Shown here: positions 1-10,903 of the stretch, piece by piece | Numbering within the stretch: position 1 is the first letter of the stretch | How the letters are laid out: every line of letters begins with the position of its first letter | Source of the DNA: Diphasiastrum complanatum | Taxonomy: Eukaryota; Streptophyta; Lycopodiopsida; Lycopodiales; Lycopodiaceae | Direction: 5' to 3' | DNA: 64,000 nucleotides | Assembly: GCA_029204225.1 (NCBI GenBank) | Contig: CM055100.1 | Location: 63,247,141-63,311,140, forward strand | The notes under the pieces: model-generated | Told to the model about the DNA's origin: nothing | Seen by the model: the letters and a program-made list of their open reading frames with translations, nothing else | Database searches by the model: none | Position numbers and translations under genes: made by a program

Positions 1-894
1 ATATACGTTGAACATTTGTTTAGACTTTACAGACAACCGAGTGACATTCTAAGCGATCGCGATCTGAAGTTCACCGATCACTTTTGATCGGCCGTATTTG
101 CTAAACTAGAGACAACATTGAGCTTCAATTCTTTAGATCATCCCGAGACGACGGTCAAACGAAAAGAACTAATAAGATGATGGAACAAATGCTACGAGCG
201 TGTGTATCCCGACAGCGAGTTTGCCTATAATAGTAGTAAGCATTTGGCTACCGGTTATAGCCCATTAATGCTTATGTACGATTATGAACCTAGATCACCC
301 ATTTCAGTTGAAACTCGAATGATCAAGTTTCAGAACGTAGCAGATTTCAAGCACGCTATGCAAGAAATGCTACAAATAGCACGTGAGAATGTCCGGTGTG
401 CCCAAGATAGGGACAGACATTATGCTACTCTAAAGATTGCCTCGAGATTTTCAAGAAGGGGATTGAGTATATTTGTGAATCCCAAAGGATTTGAACGTAA
501 TGCATACTGACAAGAATTACAAATTATCCGCTAGATACAGGGGACCGTATAAAATCCTAAAAAGGATAGGATCTTTGGCTTACCAATTAGACCTCCCAGA
601 AGGAACTCAAGTACACCCGGTATTTCACATAAGTCAACTAATAAGAAGTCTACGTGAAAGGGATCATCTTGGTTTTGAGATTGATTGGACTTGTTAGAGG
701 AATCATTAGGTGTGACCCGACTTGAACTTGAAAAGATCTTGAATACCATAACTAAACAATTGCAAAATCGTATAGTTATCAAGCATCTGATTTGATGGAG
801 AGGTCATACAAACGATGTCTCTTAGGAAGGTAGCCTAAAAAGGACTTCCCCAACTTTAAGTTCTGAGGACATAACTTGAATAAGGGGGGAAGAA
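1..894 (+). pseudogene. Ty3/gypsy pol remnant: integrase C-terminus and chromodomain-like end
   Basis: End of a gypsy polyprotein. The frame at 202-510 carries the late integrase signature (EFAYNSSKHLATGYSPLML, then YEPRSPISV). The overlapping frame at 491-697 carries the C-terminal module (SARYRGPYKILKRIG, HPVFHISQL). A degraded WWRGHTNDVSWE-like stretch near 785-830 resembles the W-K-G...D-x-T-W-E core of chromoviral chromodomains. The two frames overlap around 495, so at least one frameshift separates them, and stops follow at 695. The catalytic integrase part lies before the window or is lost; 1-200 is too degraded to assign. Family assignment is firm; activity is excluded. Confidence 0.85.
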
Positions 895-1057
895 TGTCAT
901 GCCCACATATGGACTGATCTCGGATTAATTATCCCGTAAGGACGTCAGTAGGCCAACCTCGACAAGTAAATTAATTATGAGTATGAGGGGTTGGGGCCCT
1001 CATGGAATTAGAGTCATAATAAATGGTTAGAGGCTTAAAACTCAAGATGGCGGATTG
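882..1057 (+). mobile_element. Polypurine tract and start of gypsy 3' LTR
   Basis: A purine run (aaggggggaagaa, 882-894) is followed directly by TGTCATGCCC at 895, the usual PPT/3' LTR junction. It sits 190 bp after the last coding signal of the upstream gypsy remnant, in the same orientation. The LTR 3' end is not determined because a small hAT-like element appears to interrupt it at 1066. Confidence 0.6.
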
Positions 1058-1138
1058 GTACGGATCTAAGTTGCATCGGAATGGCGTTCCAGACGCATAG
1101 CGTTTTGGAACGAGCGTTCTGGAACGTTGGAACCTGGA

Positions 1139-1170
<32 letters not shown>

Positions 1171-1827
1171 AAAGATAAAAAAAATAAAACTTTTAGAACT
1201 TAAAACTTTCTACATGGTTCAGATACATGGTATTCTTATGTCTGGTTCCCTCTTATAACTATAGTGCTGCTCTACGAACTATGTTTATAAAAGAAACAGA
1301 TTAATCATTAAAATTTAGACCATAGATTCTCAATATTTCTAATTATGTTGGCAACATTGTCATTCACTAGTTTAGCCTAGAAGAGATGGATGCTCGAGCA
1401 TAGTCACAAAGAATGGCAATTCAAAGGTCTTGGAATTGATCCCAATTAGGTCTATTTGAAATTTTGCTAAAAGTATGAATCTGTTTTGGTAAATTTCACT
1501 AACTTGCTAAAATTTGTGCACAATGAATACAATTGCTGAAAACTTGCGTAATTATATGTTACAAGTGATTAGGATACTAGTCGCTATATTATCTTTCTTT
1601 TGCACATCTATATATATTGTTGTCAATAAAATTAAAGTGTTTAGCATGTTCTTACATCTTGATTCCGGAATGCTTAGAACATGATATCTGATTATGATAC
1701 AAGGTATTTAAATGTGTTTTAGATGCTTTTTTATGACATCTAAAAAAATTTACCAAAAATAAATAAACACTTCCGAAACGTGATCGGAACTCTACGTTCT
1801 AGAACACAGCGCATCTATGGTATGAAT
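1058..1827. mobile_element. Small hAT-like non-autonomous element (hAT-d)
   Basis: The proposed element is 1066-1819 (754 bp). Its left end CTAAGTTGCATCG resembles the terminus of the complete hAT element at 16186 (CATAGTTGCAGCG; 10 of 13 match). The right end, read inward on the minus strand, is CATAGATGCGCTG. Flanking 8-mers are GTACGGAT (1058-1065) and GTATGAAT (1820-1827), differing by two transitions. Subterminal motifs CGTTCTGGAACG (about 1103-1122) and CGTTCTAGAACA (about 1795-1806) lie near each end. No transposase is visible. The imperfect target duplication makes this tentative. Confidence 0.42.
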
Positions 1828-2389
1828 CTAACAATTACTCATAGGAGAAGTGGATGAGGTGGCCCAGTTACGTTGATGTGTCCAATGAGGTGTCATCACT
1901 GTGATCATTTACTAGAAGATGACACTACATCAATTGCATCAGCTAAGATTAATGTTCTTGACTTAGAACAATATCCTAGATTCATTTTTCCAAGGATACA
2001 AGCAACGCCCTATCTGAAGAGACTAGATGGTGTTACATGGAAGATTGCAGATATGTTGCTGAACTTCCACACAATATTTATATTTCTGTGACTTATTGTT
2101 ATCAAAGTTTATTTATGTTGGATTATTATCCTTTTCTCTCTACAATCCTATTGTTGATCTACATTCATTCATGTATCCAGTTTCTGCATATTTACACACA
2201 GTATCGCACAGTCAATAGAAATACACGAGAATAGTTAACAGGTGCATCGAAAACGACAACAACAATATCAAAGGGTAGACAAATATTTGTCGAGAGTTAA
2301 AAATTCAATGTTACCACTTGTTTTGAAGCTAACTACTTGCTCTTACAATTGCTAGCAGGTAACTGCCGTGTACCCTAACTAGATAAGTG
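1828..2389. other. No recognised feature
   Basis: AT-rich stretch with only short frames lacking recognisable domains. It may include the distal part of the interrupted gypsy LTR and of the copia LTR that follows, but no boundaries could be placed. Confidence 0.4.
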
Positions 2390-2819
2390 TGTCAAAATTT
2401 GATCTATCAATTCTAGATACGAGTTAACTAATCATATTAGCGCTCACACAAACCAAGACCAACATACAAGATTAAGAGAACTTTGATTATAGAAGAATGA
2501 GCAACGCTCTATACAATGGAATGAACCTATGGTGGGGCGCCAGCCTACTTAAATACTTTCTCTATAGCTTGTGAAAAGCCAAAAGCTAAAAGCTAAAGCT
2601 AAAGGCAAAAAGCTGATTGCTATTATTGCTACCTATTTTGGCATAATGATTTATTAAGTGATAAAACCAAGTTCTATCCTAGAACTAGTGTGCCCACCTA
2701 TATGCATGAATAACTATATTAACTCTACAATTGACTATAAATAGAAATGGCCCCTATAATAGCACACAAGCATTGCCAAACCAACATTAGAGTTACAAAT
2801 TAAACATTAATTCCTAACA
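2390..2819 (-). mobile_element. Ty1/copia 3' LTR (family B), distal end approximate
   Basis: On the minus strand a polypurine tract (aggggggag, about 2819-2827) precedes TGTTAGGAATTAATG starting at 2819, a typical copia PPT/LTR junction. A promoter-like TATTTAAG (2548-2555) with GGCGCC (2536-2541) lies inside. The start and the TATA/GGCGCC region resemble the LTR at 10903 and the fragment at 39340-39480. The lower boundary is a guess. Confidence 0.6.
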
Positions 2820-3270
2820 CTCCCCCCTGATGTTTACTTTGTTATCTGCTACTCCTAGAAGTTCTCTTCTGAAATTTTTCTTTGCCAAGTCCTTTGGTAA
2901 AGATATCCACAACTTGCTCTTCTATAGGCTCCACTTCCCCTGAAAGTAGATGGATCCTTGGTTTCCAACATTGTAGCCATGTAAGCAAAGTGTACATCTC
3001 CATCCTTATGATGATCCTCCAATTGATTCTCCTATCGAACCTGATCTTCATTTTGCTTTTCAAATCTAGCAGATCTCCTAGTTCCCTGTGTCTTGGATTC
3101 TCCCTGTTCCAAAATGACACTACCCGCAAGAGAGAACACAAGATGGATTCCAACATAATGAAAATCAAATTAGAGGAGGGCGTGGAAACAAGTCAAGAAC
3201 AAAAAGATCTTGGGACCACAAATAGTCCATGCTTACATGGAACATATGAGGTGGCATCCTTACTATTCTA
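2820..3270 (-). pseudogene. Ty1/copia RNase H C-terminal remnant
   Basis: The minus-strand frame from 3168 to 2842 ends with EPIEEQVVDIFTKGLGKEKF, the conserved copia pol terminus (family consensus T-E-E-Q-V-A-D-I-F-T-K-x-L). It lies immediately before the polypurine tract and LTR at 2819. The N-terminal part of the frame is degraded and upstream RNase H motifs are not recognisable. It is the last piece of a copia element whose remainder is missing or has decayed; 3270-3420 shows nothing. Confidence 0.75.
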
Positions 3271-3419
3271 GCTCTAGGCTTACGTTGGCCTTTTAACCTA
3301 CTTGTCACTACTTGCCTAATTAGCACAAGTGGGGTGTACTATGTACATTGAATGTTTTACCCCCATGTTATGCACAACTTACAAGTTGCAAGTATACAAG
3401 CCAAAAGGGGCAAAATAAG

Positions 3420-4515
3420 TTATAGTTCAACAGAAAGAAGCATGGGACATCCTGAGCACATTATATGATCTAAGGGACGTGACTTCCAAGTTGCATCTCA
3501 GAACGAAATTCTTCTCACTCAAGATGTCTAATGGTGATTTGCTGCAGAATTACATAAACCAATTTAAGAATCTCTTGCAGCAAATGGTAGCTTTCGGATC
3601 AATTATCGACAACCAAGACGCAATCATAGCATTGCTATCAAGCCTGCCACCTACATATGAAAACTGGGTAATGATCTATCGACACACTCAGATCTAACTC
3701 TTTCTAGAGTAATCGCTGTTGTTGCAGAAAGATAATTGAAGAAGCGTAGACAACTCTTCAAATACAGTATCACCCGCTCTATATGTAAACAAAAGCTCTA
3801 AGCGTCAGAAGAATAAAAGCTCGAAACAATTTGTATCAAATCCGAAGCCAACACAGAATCTAGAGCAATTATCGAGTCCATACTCGAAGCAAAAGATGTT
3901 CTCTAAGTATTGCAAACGCACTAATCATGAGATTCAAGATTGCAGGTTATTGAAAGCGAAGAACACCAACAACAAACAGTCGGATCAATAGGCAAATGCA
4001 GTTGCAGAGACATCACAGTTCCAAAAGAGGCATGGATACTTATATAGATTGAGTCATTGTGATTCTGACAGAAGTGAAGCCTTGAATACTTCTGTTCTAG
4101 GTAATAAAGCATTACTTTGGCACTATTGGCTAGGTCACTTTAATCATGCATCTATATCGAACGTGCATAGATCGAACGTGCTTAGACAATCTTTCGTACT
4201 TGATCTCAATTATTCCTATAAGAAAATCAACTTCCCAGTTTGTCAAGGTTGCATTGTTGGAAAGCAGACTAGGATTCCATTTAGATCAAGTCATAAACAT
4301 GCAGCGATAGATGTATTAGATGTTGTTCATTTAGACATTTGTGTCACAGTGAAAACCGTATCGTTGGTAGGTGCAAAGTACTTCATTACATTTATTGATG
4401 GATTATTGAGAAGAACAGTTGTTTATTTCATTGAGCAAAAATCGGAGGCTTTCAACCTCTTCAGACAATTCAATCGGACACTCCTGCTTTCGGACAAACT
4501 GATAAACTCATGATC
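3420..4515 (+). pseudogene. Ty1/copia gag-integrase remnant (family A)
   Basis: Order of recognisable pieces: gag UBN2 region (EAWDILSTLYDLRDV, then LLSSLPPTYENWVM near 3640-3670); a damaged zinc knuckle (KYCKRTNHEIQDC, about 3907-3945) whose first Cys is Ser, compared with the intact CRYCKRNYHEIKDC in the related copy at 61.1 kb; then the GAG-pre-integrase motif LLWHYWLGHFNHASI (about 4107-4155), VCQGCIVGKQTRIPF, and the start of integrase (AKYFITFIDG, about 4372-4400). The protease is missing: sequence jumps from the gag linker to HGYLYRLSHC. Stops interrupt gag near 3697. At about 4480 homology stops at the inverted insert described next. Confidence 0.85.
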
Positions 4516-6524
4516 CTTGATAAAGGTAACTATCAGACACTCCTGAGGTGTCGATAAAATGATCCTTGATAAAAGTAACTTCTCTGCTGGTGAATATCTT
4601 TGAGGTCACAAGATCATACAACTTATAAGCTTTGTCTGAAAAAGTATAACCAATGAAAATGGATTTGATACTTTGGGAGTTCAGCTTCTTTCTAATCTCC
4701 TTTGGTACTTGTGCATAGGCAATACATCCGAAAACTCTACGGTTCGATAGTGATGCTTTGGAGCTTGTCCAAATGTCATAAGGTGTTTTGTTTGAGAGCC
4801 CTTTAGTCGAGCATCTGTTCTGAATATAAGTTGCATTGGAAACAACTTCATCCTAGAAGAACTTTGCAGTATCGCATGAGTAAGCATGCACTTAGTCGCT
4901 TCGACTAAAGTCCGATTCTTTCTCTCAACAAGTCCATTCGACTGAGGTGAATAAGGAGTAATGAATTATTTCTCAATGCCTTTGCTATGACAAAACTCCT
5001 TGAATTCGGTTGAGATGTATTCTTTGTCGTTGTCTGACCTCAGTGCTTTGATTTGTTTGCCAATTTCTAGTTCTGCACGCTCCTAGAATTGTCTGAAGAG
5101 GTTGAAAGCCTCTAATTTTTGCTTAATGAAATAAACAGTTGTTCTTCTCGAAAATTCATCAATAAATGTAATAAAGTACTTTGCACCTACCAACGATAAG
5201 GTTTGCATTGACACAAATGTCTAAATGAACAACATCTAATACATCTATCGCTGCATGTTTATGACTTGATCTAAATGGAATCCTAGTCTGCTTTCTAACA
5301 ATGGAACTCTGACAAACTGGGAAGTCGATTTTCTTATAGGAATAATTGAGATCAAGTACGAAAGACTGTCTTCGATCTAAGCAGGTTCGATATAGATGCA
5401 TGACTAAAGTGACCTAGCCAATAGTGCCAAAGTAATGCTTTATTAACTAGAACAGAAGTATTCAAGGCTTCATTTGTGTCAAAATAACAATGACTCAATC
5501 TACATAAGTTTCCATGCCTCTTTTCGAGTACAAGGATCTTATTCGTCCTATCGACGATTCTGCATCGAGTAGATTCAAATTCTACTCTATGGCCTAAATT
5601 GGTAATTCTATCAATTGATAACAAATTTGTCAAAAGTTTAAGTATATACAGATCTTTGGATAGTAGCTTGAATTGATCTCATCGTTCGTCGGGATTTCAA
5701 GGGTATGTTGTTCAGTTTCCAATTAGCCATGGCTGAAACTTTTGCAATTGCAGTTATATTCTCAAATCTTGGAATTGAATATTCAAGCACCACTTTTGAA
5801 CTACCTGAAAGGTGACCAGGACACTCAACGACATGCATCTTCAATATTTCGCATTTGCAATGCTTCAACTCCTGTTGTCGTGTTTTAATGATGCAGGTAA
5901 TTATAACTAGCAGAAAGGGATCAAAATTTGGTGCTTCAGGCACTTGTTCTGGTTGCAAAGGCGCAGGTCTGAGGGTCTTCATACATCAGCTGGAGCCTGG
6001 CATGAATCAGCAAATGTGAACAATTTGTCCAGAATGTCAGGGTTCAGGTAATTGTTTACGAGGGAAGATTTTGTGTTGGCTTCTTAACAACAAATATCTG
6101 GTGATACAACAATCAGAGTGTTTTGCTTCAGACGGTTCTATCCTGAGTATAAGCGATATCCGGACCTTCAGGGATAGTAGCTGTTGGGTTATTGCAGGTG
6201 AAACTCTCTCTCACAACAACAGAAGAGCCGTGATGCAAAGAAAATTAGTCCAAGAAAAAAGCTCCCAAGGTTAATGCACAAAAGGGCATGCGGTATGGGC
6301 AGTCAAGGAAAAGCTAACGAGGTGGAATCAATTGTTGAAGGTTTCTTTCATTTGCAGTTAAACTTTACTTCTATAAGAAACGCCTCGACTGTAGGTTTTG
6401 ATGACAATGCCACAATTGTAGGCCATCTGCTCTGCTGCCTTCATCTGTAGGTCAATCTGCTCCACTGTCTCCACATCAACAAAAGTCTAGCCTTTGATAG
6501 AAACTATCGGACACTCCTCCTTTC
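4482..6524 (-). mobile_element. Inverted copia segment inserted in a related copia copy
   Basis: Between plus-strand family A pieces lies a minus-strand family A segment. Minus-strand coding runs from about 5990 down to 4540: GAG-pre-integrase ALLWHYWLGHFSHASI (5410-5460) and integrase pieces with the acidic residues retained (IKALRSDNDKEYI near 5025-5060; SPQSNGLVERKNRTL near 4900-4955), broken by stops. The stretch 5160-5520 is closely similar to the reverse complement of 4030-4390. Both edges carry a gacactcct-c-ctttcg motif (4484-4498 and 6508-6524), and tgatccttgataaa is repeated at 4510 and 4560, suggesting a rearrangement with filler DNA. 6000-6500 has no recognisable coding. Confidence 0.7.
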
Positions 6525-6589
6525 GATACAACTATTCTTATCGGAGGTCCGAATATGTCAAGTATAGAGACAAGCAAATTAATAATAGC

Positions 6590-7135
6590 GGATCAAAAAA
6601 AGACGTTCCAACTCAGCAGCAACAGAACCAAGGATAGGATCATCAGCCTCAGTCACCTCCCAGAAGATTGACAAAGATCACAGACCACCTAATAGGTCCA
6701 TTGATGAATCTGCTTGTTATCTCATTCAAGAGCCGACTACTATCAAAGAAGCACTCGGTCAGTCAAACTCCGATCTATGGAGAGACGCTATGGATAGAGA
6801 GTATTCATCTCTAATCAAGAACCAGACATGGACTATTGTCGAATTGCTTGCTAGCAGAAATGTACTTGATTGCAAATGGATATTCAAGATCGAATAGAAA
6901 GCAGATGGAAGTATTGATCGATGAAAAGCTCGACTTGTTGCAAGAGGATTTTCTCATATCTCAAATATTGACTACACTGACACTTTCAATCTGGTAGTCA
7001 AGCAATCTTCAATCGAAATTCTTCTATCGTATGTTGTTGTAGCCAATCTAGAGGTACATCAGATGGATGTACAAATAACCTATCTAAATGGATTTATTGA
7101 AGAGAATATTTACGTGATACTTGAAAATGGTAGAA
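6590..7135 (+). pseudogene. Ty1/copia reverse transcriptase N-terminal remnant (family A)
   Basis: Plus-strand continuation of the interrupted copia copy. Recognisable stretches are the integrase-RT linker (CYLIQEPTTIKEAL, about 6710-6755), AMDREYSSLIKNQTWTIVEL (about 6787-6845), CKWIFKIE followed by a TAG stop (about 6870-6897), the KARLVARGFSHI-type block with one stop (near 6925-6965), and LEVHQMDVQITYLNGFIEE (about 7050-7105). It ends before the YVDD active-site region. It closely parallels the copy at 59.3-59.7 kb. Nonfunctional. Confidence 0.85.
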
Positions 7136-7910
7136 AATAAATTCCCAACATGATTATAAGGTGTAGACAACCATAATTCATGCTAGAAACACAAATTTCA
7201 AATATGTCCCTCTTTTAGAAATCACCCAGAAAGTTACACAAGATCCAATAGGAATCCAATTCATCACTTAAATTTGCACCCATTAATGTTTGTTTGCATT
7301 TGCAAACATGTATGGGCAACAATACACATGAATCAATCATAAACAACTTATGAAGGCAGAAGAATTGGAAAGATCAGATTATTAAGCATGCTAAAGATTC
7401 AAAATGCACCCTATTCACTCAAAGAAATTTGTAGAAGCATCCAACACCTTGCTAATTTCCAGCGCTGAAAAAACGGAAACCTGCTCACAGAGGCAGCTAA
7501 ATACAACTATTGTGCCACGAATTTTCTCTACTGGCTGGCTGGAAAATGAACCACGGATCTGAAAAAAAGCAGCGATCAAAAAAGTTTGAAAAACAGTGAC
7601 CTGCCAGCATAAAACCAATGACTAACACTATCAGAAAAAACGTCCAAAATAGGTGAAAATGCGCCTATAGTGAAGGAGAAATCTACGCCCAAACTGCATA
7701 GAAATATGCGCCTCTTTGGTGCTTGGAAAATGTGCCAATAAATCTGCATCAAACTTGCTAACAAAGACATGCGCCCAATCTGCTTAAAAATGCACCCTTC
7801 ACAGACTCCATTGGCTGGAACAAAATTGCCCATCTGCCTACCTTCCAATATGCATAATAATCTTCAGGATGTAGAGGCTACGAGTGCTAATCATGCAGCC
7901 TATGGACCCG
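7136..7910. other. Probable untranslated leader of a copia element; no coding seen
   Basis: No domain is recognisable on either strand. Because a minus-strand primer-binding site and LTR lie immediately above (7911-8520), this is probably leader or degraded internal sequence of that element. Confidence 0.4.
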
Positions 7911-8520
7911 CTCCGATACCATGTCGGAATTCAAGGTGAACTAGAAGCAGAAACAATCACAATGAATTAAGTGATTAACGTTCTATGAACAATCACAAAT
8001 TATGCATACAAGTGGAAGCAAAGTAGGATATCAATGGAGAGAAATCTCTACACAAAGAATGTATGTACACAAGCATTGCCACTCTCTCTAGTCTCTTCAA
8101 CCTCTTCAGGCTCTTCCTCCTCTCTTCAATAGAAAGAGGGCGCCTATTTATATTAGTAGAGATAGAGAAATCCAAAGGCCCATGGTTCCCTATGTGGAAT
8201 ATCCAAAAGCCAACAGCCATGTGTTACATAGGAGTTACAAAAGCAAATGAAAAGCATTGGACAGCCAAGTGCTAATTGAAGAAGAAGGTCACTTGTCCCA
8301 TGGACCCCCCATTATGAGTTGGGCATTTACAATTTTGAGTACATGGACCAAACGTTAAAAAATGCTCCTTGGGTCCTCAAAACCATATACATTGCCATTA
8401 AATATGTCATTAACCCCATGAAATCACGCAATCCAAGCCTAGAGAAAGCTCTATACTCACCATACTATCTCTCGAGAAGATTCCACCCAAGGAGAAAATA
8501 AACTCTGACGACCCCTAACA
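7911..8520 (-). mobile_element. Ty1/copia 5' LTR with primer-binding site
   Basis: On the minus strand the LTR starts TGTTAGGGGTCGTC at 8520 and ends in CCGACA at about 7924. It is followed at once by TGGTATCGGAGCGG (about 7911-7923), a variant of the initiator-Met tRNA primer site TGGTATCAGAGC. An internal TATAAATAGG/GGCGCC promoter-like block lies at 8139-8153. LTR length is about 597 bp. No intact pol follows at lower coordinates. Confidence 0.72.
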
Positions 8521-8525
8521 GTCGT

Positions 8526-8930
8526 TCAGGGTGGTGTACCTTCTGAGACCTCGACTTCGCAGTCAGAGCATCAACAAAGGAATCTCCATTAAAGGACAAA
8601 TAGTGACTTCTAACATTGAAGAGAAAGAATCAAAGCCCGATAGTTGCATCTATCAAATGCTAATTTCCTATAGGGCATTCTTTCCTTTCTCCATCAGTAT
8701 AAAGAGCTCTGATACCAATAACTCATAGAAATACAAATACTGTATTTATGTAATGAAGTCTACGAACAAACCAAAAGCAAGATGCCCTTTCTCTTGCGAA
8801 GTTCTTCTATTTATAATGATGAGAGCGCCATGGCTTCTCCTTCAAGCTAAGCTACGTGTCTATTAATTGACTCAATCTTCCAACACAATAGCTTAGATCT
8901 GGTCCAGTAATGGTTAGATAGATGAGTGAA
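8526..8930 (-). mobile_element. Second copia primer-binding site and partial 5' LTR
   Basis: The minus strand carries TGGTATCAGAGC at about 8706-8717, an exact tRNA-iMet primer site. Above it is LTR-like sequence with TATAAATAG (near 8810-8818). The sequence between 8526 and 8705 would be this element's leader, cut by the LTR ending at 8520. The upper LTR boundary is not determined. Confidence 0.55.
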
Positions 8931-9069
8931 CCCAAGTAGTGGTTTCCAGCTGTCTTCTTCAACATTAGTGCAATATCTACAATGCTACGCACGAAGATTA
9001 CTTTTTGTAAATGTGTTTTACTTTATAACGTCAACATCAAGACCTTTCCGAGGTTCTTTGATACATGAC

Positions 9070-9660
9070 AAGAAATTCAAAAGGATATTCTTTACACCCA
9101 GGCACATGTTCGTAAGTATAATCAAAATGGTCAAGCCAGAGGGATCATCGAATTAGTTGAGAATTCCCAATAGCTTCAATATTCTTTGAATGTAGGTATC
9201 CCGTAAAAATTTTCAAGTCACTTCATAAGATAAAATGTTTGTTTATCAAAAATAGCTTGAAATCTGTAATAGATTTCTTTGCAGCAAGTAGCTCTCTATG
9301 TGGTGATGAGTAACGGGATTGCTGAAGTAAGTCCTCCACTGGCAAAACGGCATACATGAACTTGGCCATCTGTAGATTGCTCACAAAGTATAATTGTCTT
9401 CATGCATTTTGAATGTTGATCAGTCCATGTAACAGCTGAATTTTAAGCAGATCACTAAGAGGTTTGGAGATATGGGCTAATTGAGGAAAATTCCAATTGA
9501 TCCAATTCGGACATCCTAAAAATCTGTGGCGGTGTTGAACATTTTTGAGCTAATCAGTATAAGCGGCAATTTTGCCTAACACATGAGGCTGAAGCTTGAT
9601 TTTCCATTACAGAACGTGATACCCAAGAACTGGATTAATTTTTTAAAGGAACCCAATTTC
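9070..9660 (-). pseudogene. Endogenous caulimovirid-like RT/RNase H remnant
   Basis: Minus-strand translation gives, in order with several stops and frame changes, an RT connection stretch containing IKLQPHV and HRFLGCPNW (about 9500-9650). An RNase H stretch follows with RELLAAKKSITDFKLFL (about 9240-9290). LQPH and the K-F-x-x-F-L spacing before a (damaged) RTD-like triplet resemble plant pararetroviruses (Caulimoviridae) more than Ty3/gypsy RNase H, which reads EKELLAVV...WRHYL. No movement protein, coat protein or protease was seen. It is an old, broken copy and cannot be active. A divergent gypsy element is the alternative. Confidence 0.5.
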
Positions 9661-10449
9661 ATAAGCAGGCAAAAAATATATAAAAAGAACAAATTTATCT
9701 ATTTCTCACCCTTAAGGGGTAATCCCATTGAATGATGGACTATATCAAAGCGATACACTTAAAAAATAAAAATCCATAATAAATCACTAGAACCTTAAAC
9801 TATAAGTCACCGAAACAAGATCTAGCAAGAGGAAAACATTCATGTTCCAAAGGGTTGGCACCTACCAACTCTTGAACCTATTTGGATGCAAACTATTTCG
9901 GTTCACTTGGTAAGATACAATATTAAAACAAATATTGTGATGCACCAATGATTCCTTTAACCAGACTTGAGAAAGCTAATCTAAAGGCTAGAACAACAAA
10001 CTAAATCAATTAAAATAATCATGTATGCTAACCATGAGTAAAACTAATAAATTACCTTATCCCTGTCTGGTTCATTATCGTCATCCTACAAAAGAAGACA
10101 AAAAGAATAAACACTCCAATTTAGAAAAGGTCAATGCTGTAAGAAATACTTAAGAGACATTTCACCAAAGAGAAGCCTAATCATGGACACAAGAAAGCAT
10201 TGGATTCACTTTTTCAAGTTTGTTTCAATTGAAGAGAGAAACAATAGTGTGTAGTGTGCAACTGTCAAAATTCGTATTATTAGATATTTTGACAAGCTAG
10301 AAACATGTACACTCTATGCGTTACAACCTTATTCATACAAGTAATAACATTGAAAATCCAAAATGAATATAGCATTCTCGAACAACACATTCAAAGGGCA
10401 CCTTCTAGATGATCGTTTAGATTAACCATGTCTCGTGACACTCTTGCGC
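9661..10449. other. No recognised feature
   Basis: AT-rich DNA with no open frame or motif I could assign. It lies between the caulimovirid-like remnant and the copia LTR and could hold further decayed virus-like or LTR sequence. Confidence 0.35.
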
Positions 10450-10903
10450 AAAAACTTTGTAATACAACAATTCCAAGTAACTCAATGGTTTTATGAACCA
10501 CATTAACATATAGATATTCAAATCATCATCGTGGGAGTAGACTAATCTTATTAGACTCACGCACACATCAAGATGATTGACCAAAAGAAGCATATTTCAG
10601 ATTAATCATAAGTCTAAAGAACTTGCTACAATGGAATAAGCGAGGTGGGGTGCCAGTCCTCCTTATATAGATTTTAAGTAGCCTTAGCAAAAGCAAGAAG
10701 CGTGACCTAAATTCTACTCCTATACTTGGTAAGTTCCCAAGTTTATTACTTAATAAAAGTATGAGTCCCATTATAGAATTGTAGTGCCCTACACCATGCA
10801 ATAATACTATATATCTAATTTTTTAACAATCTAGGCCTCTAAATATAGCCCACAAGCATGGCCCATCAACATTAGGGGTCAAAATAAACTTTAATTTCTA
10901 AAA
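10450..10903 (-). mobile_element. Ty1/copia 3' LTR (family B), distal end approximate
   Basis: The minus strand shows a purine tract (aagggggag, about 10904-10912), then TTTTAGAAATTAAAG from 10903, close to the LTR start at 2819 with the TG changed to TT. TATATAAG (10662-10669) is followed by GGTGCC (10649-10654). The 10560-10700 block is also similar to 39340-39480, placing all three in one LTR family. The lower boundary is uncertain. Confidence 0.6.
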
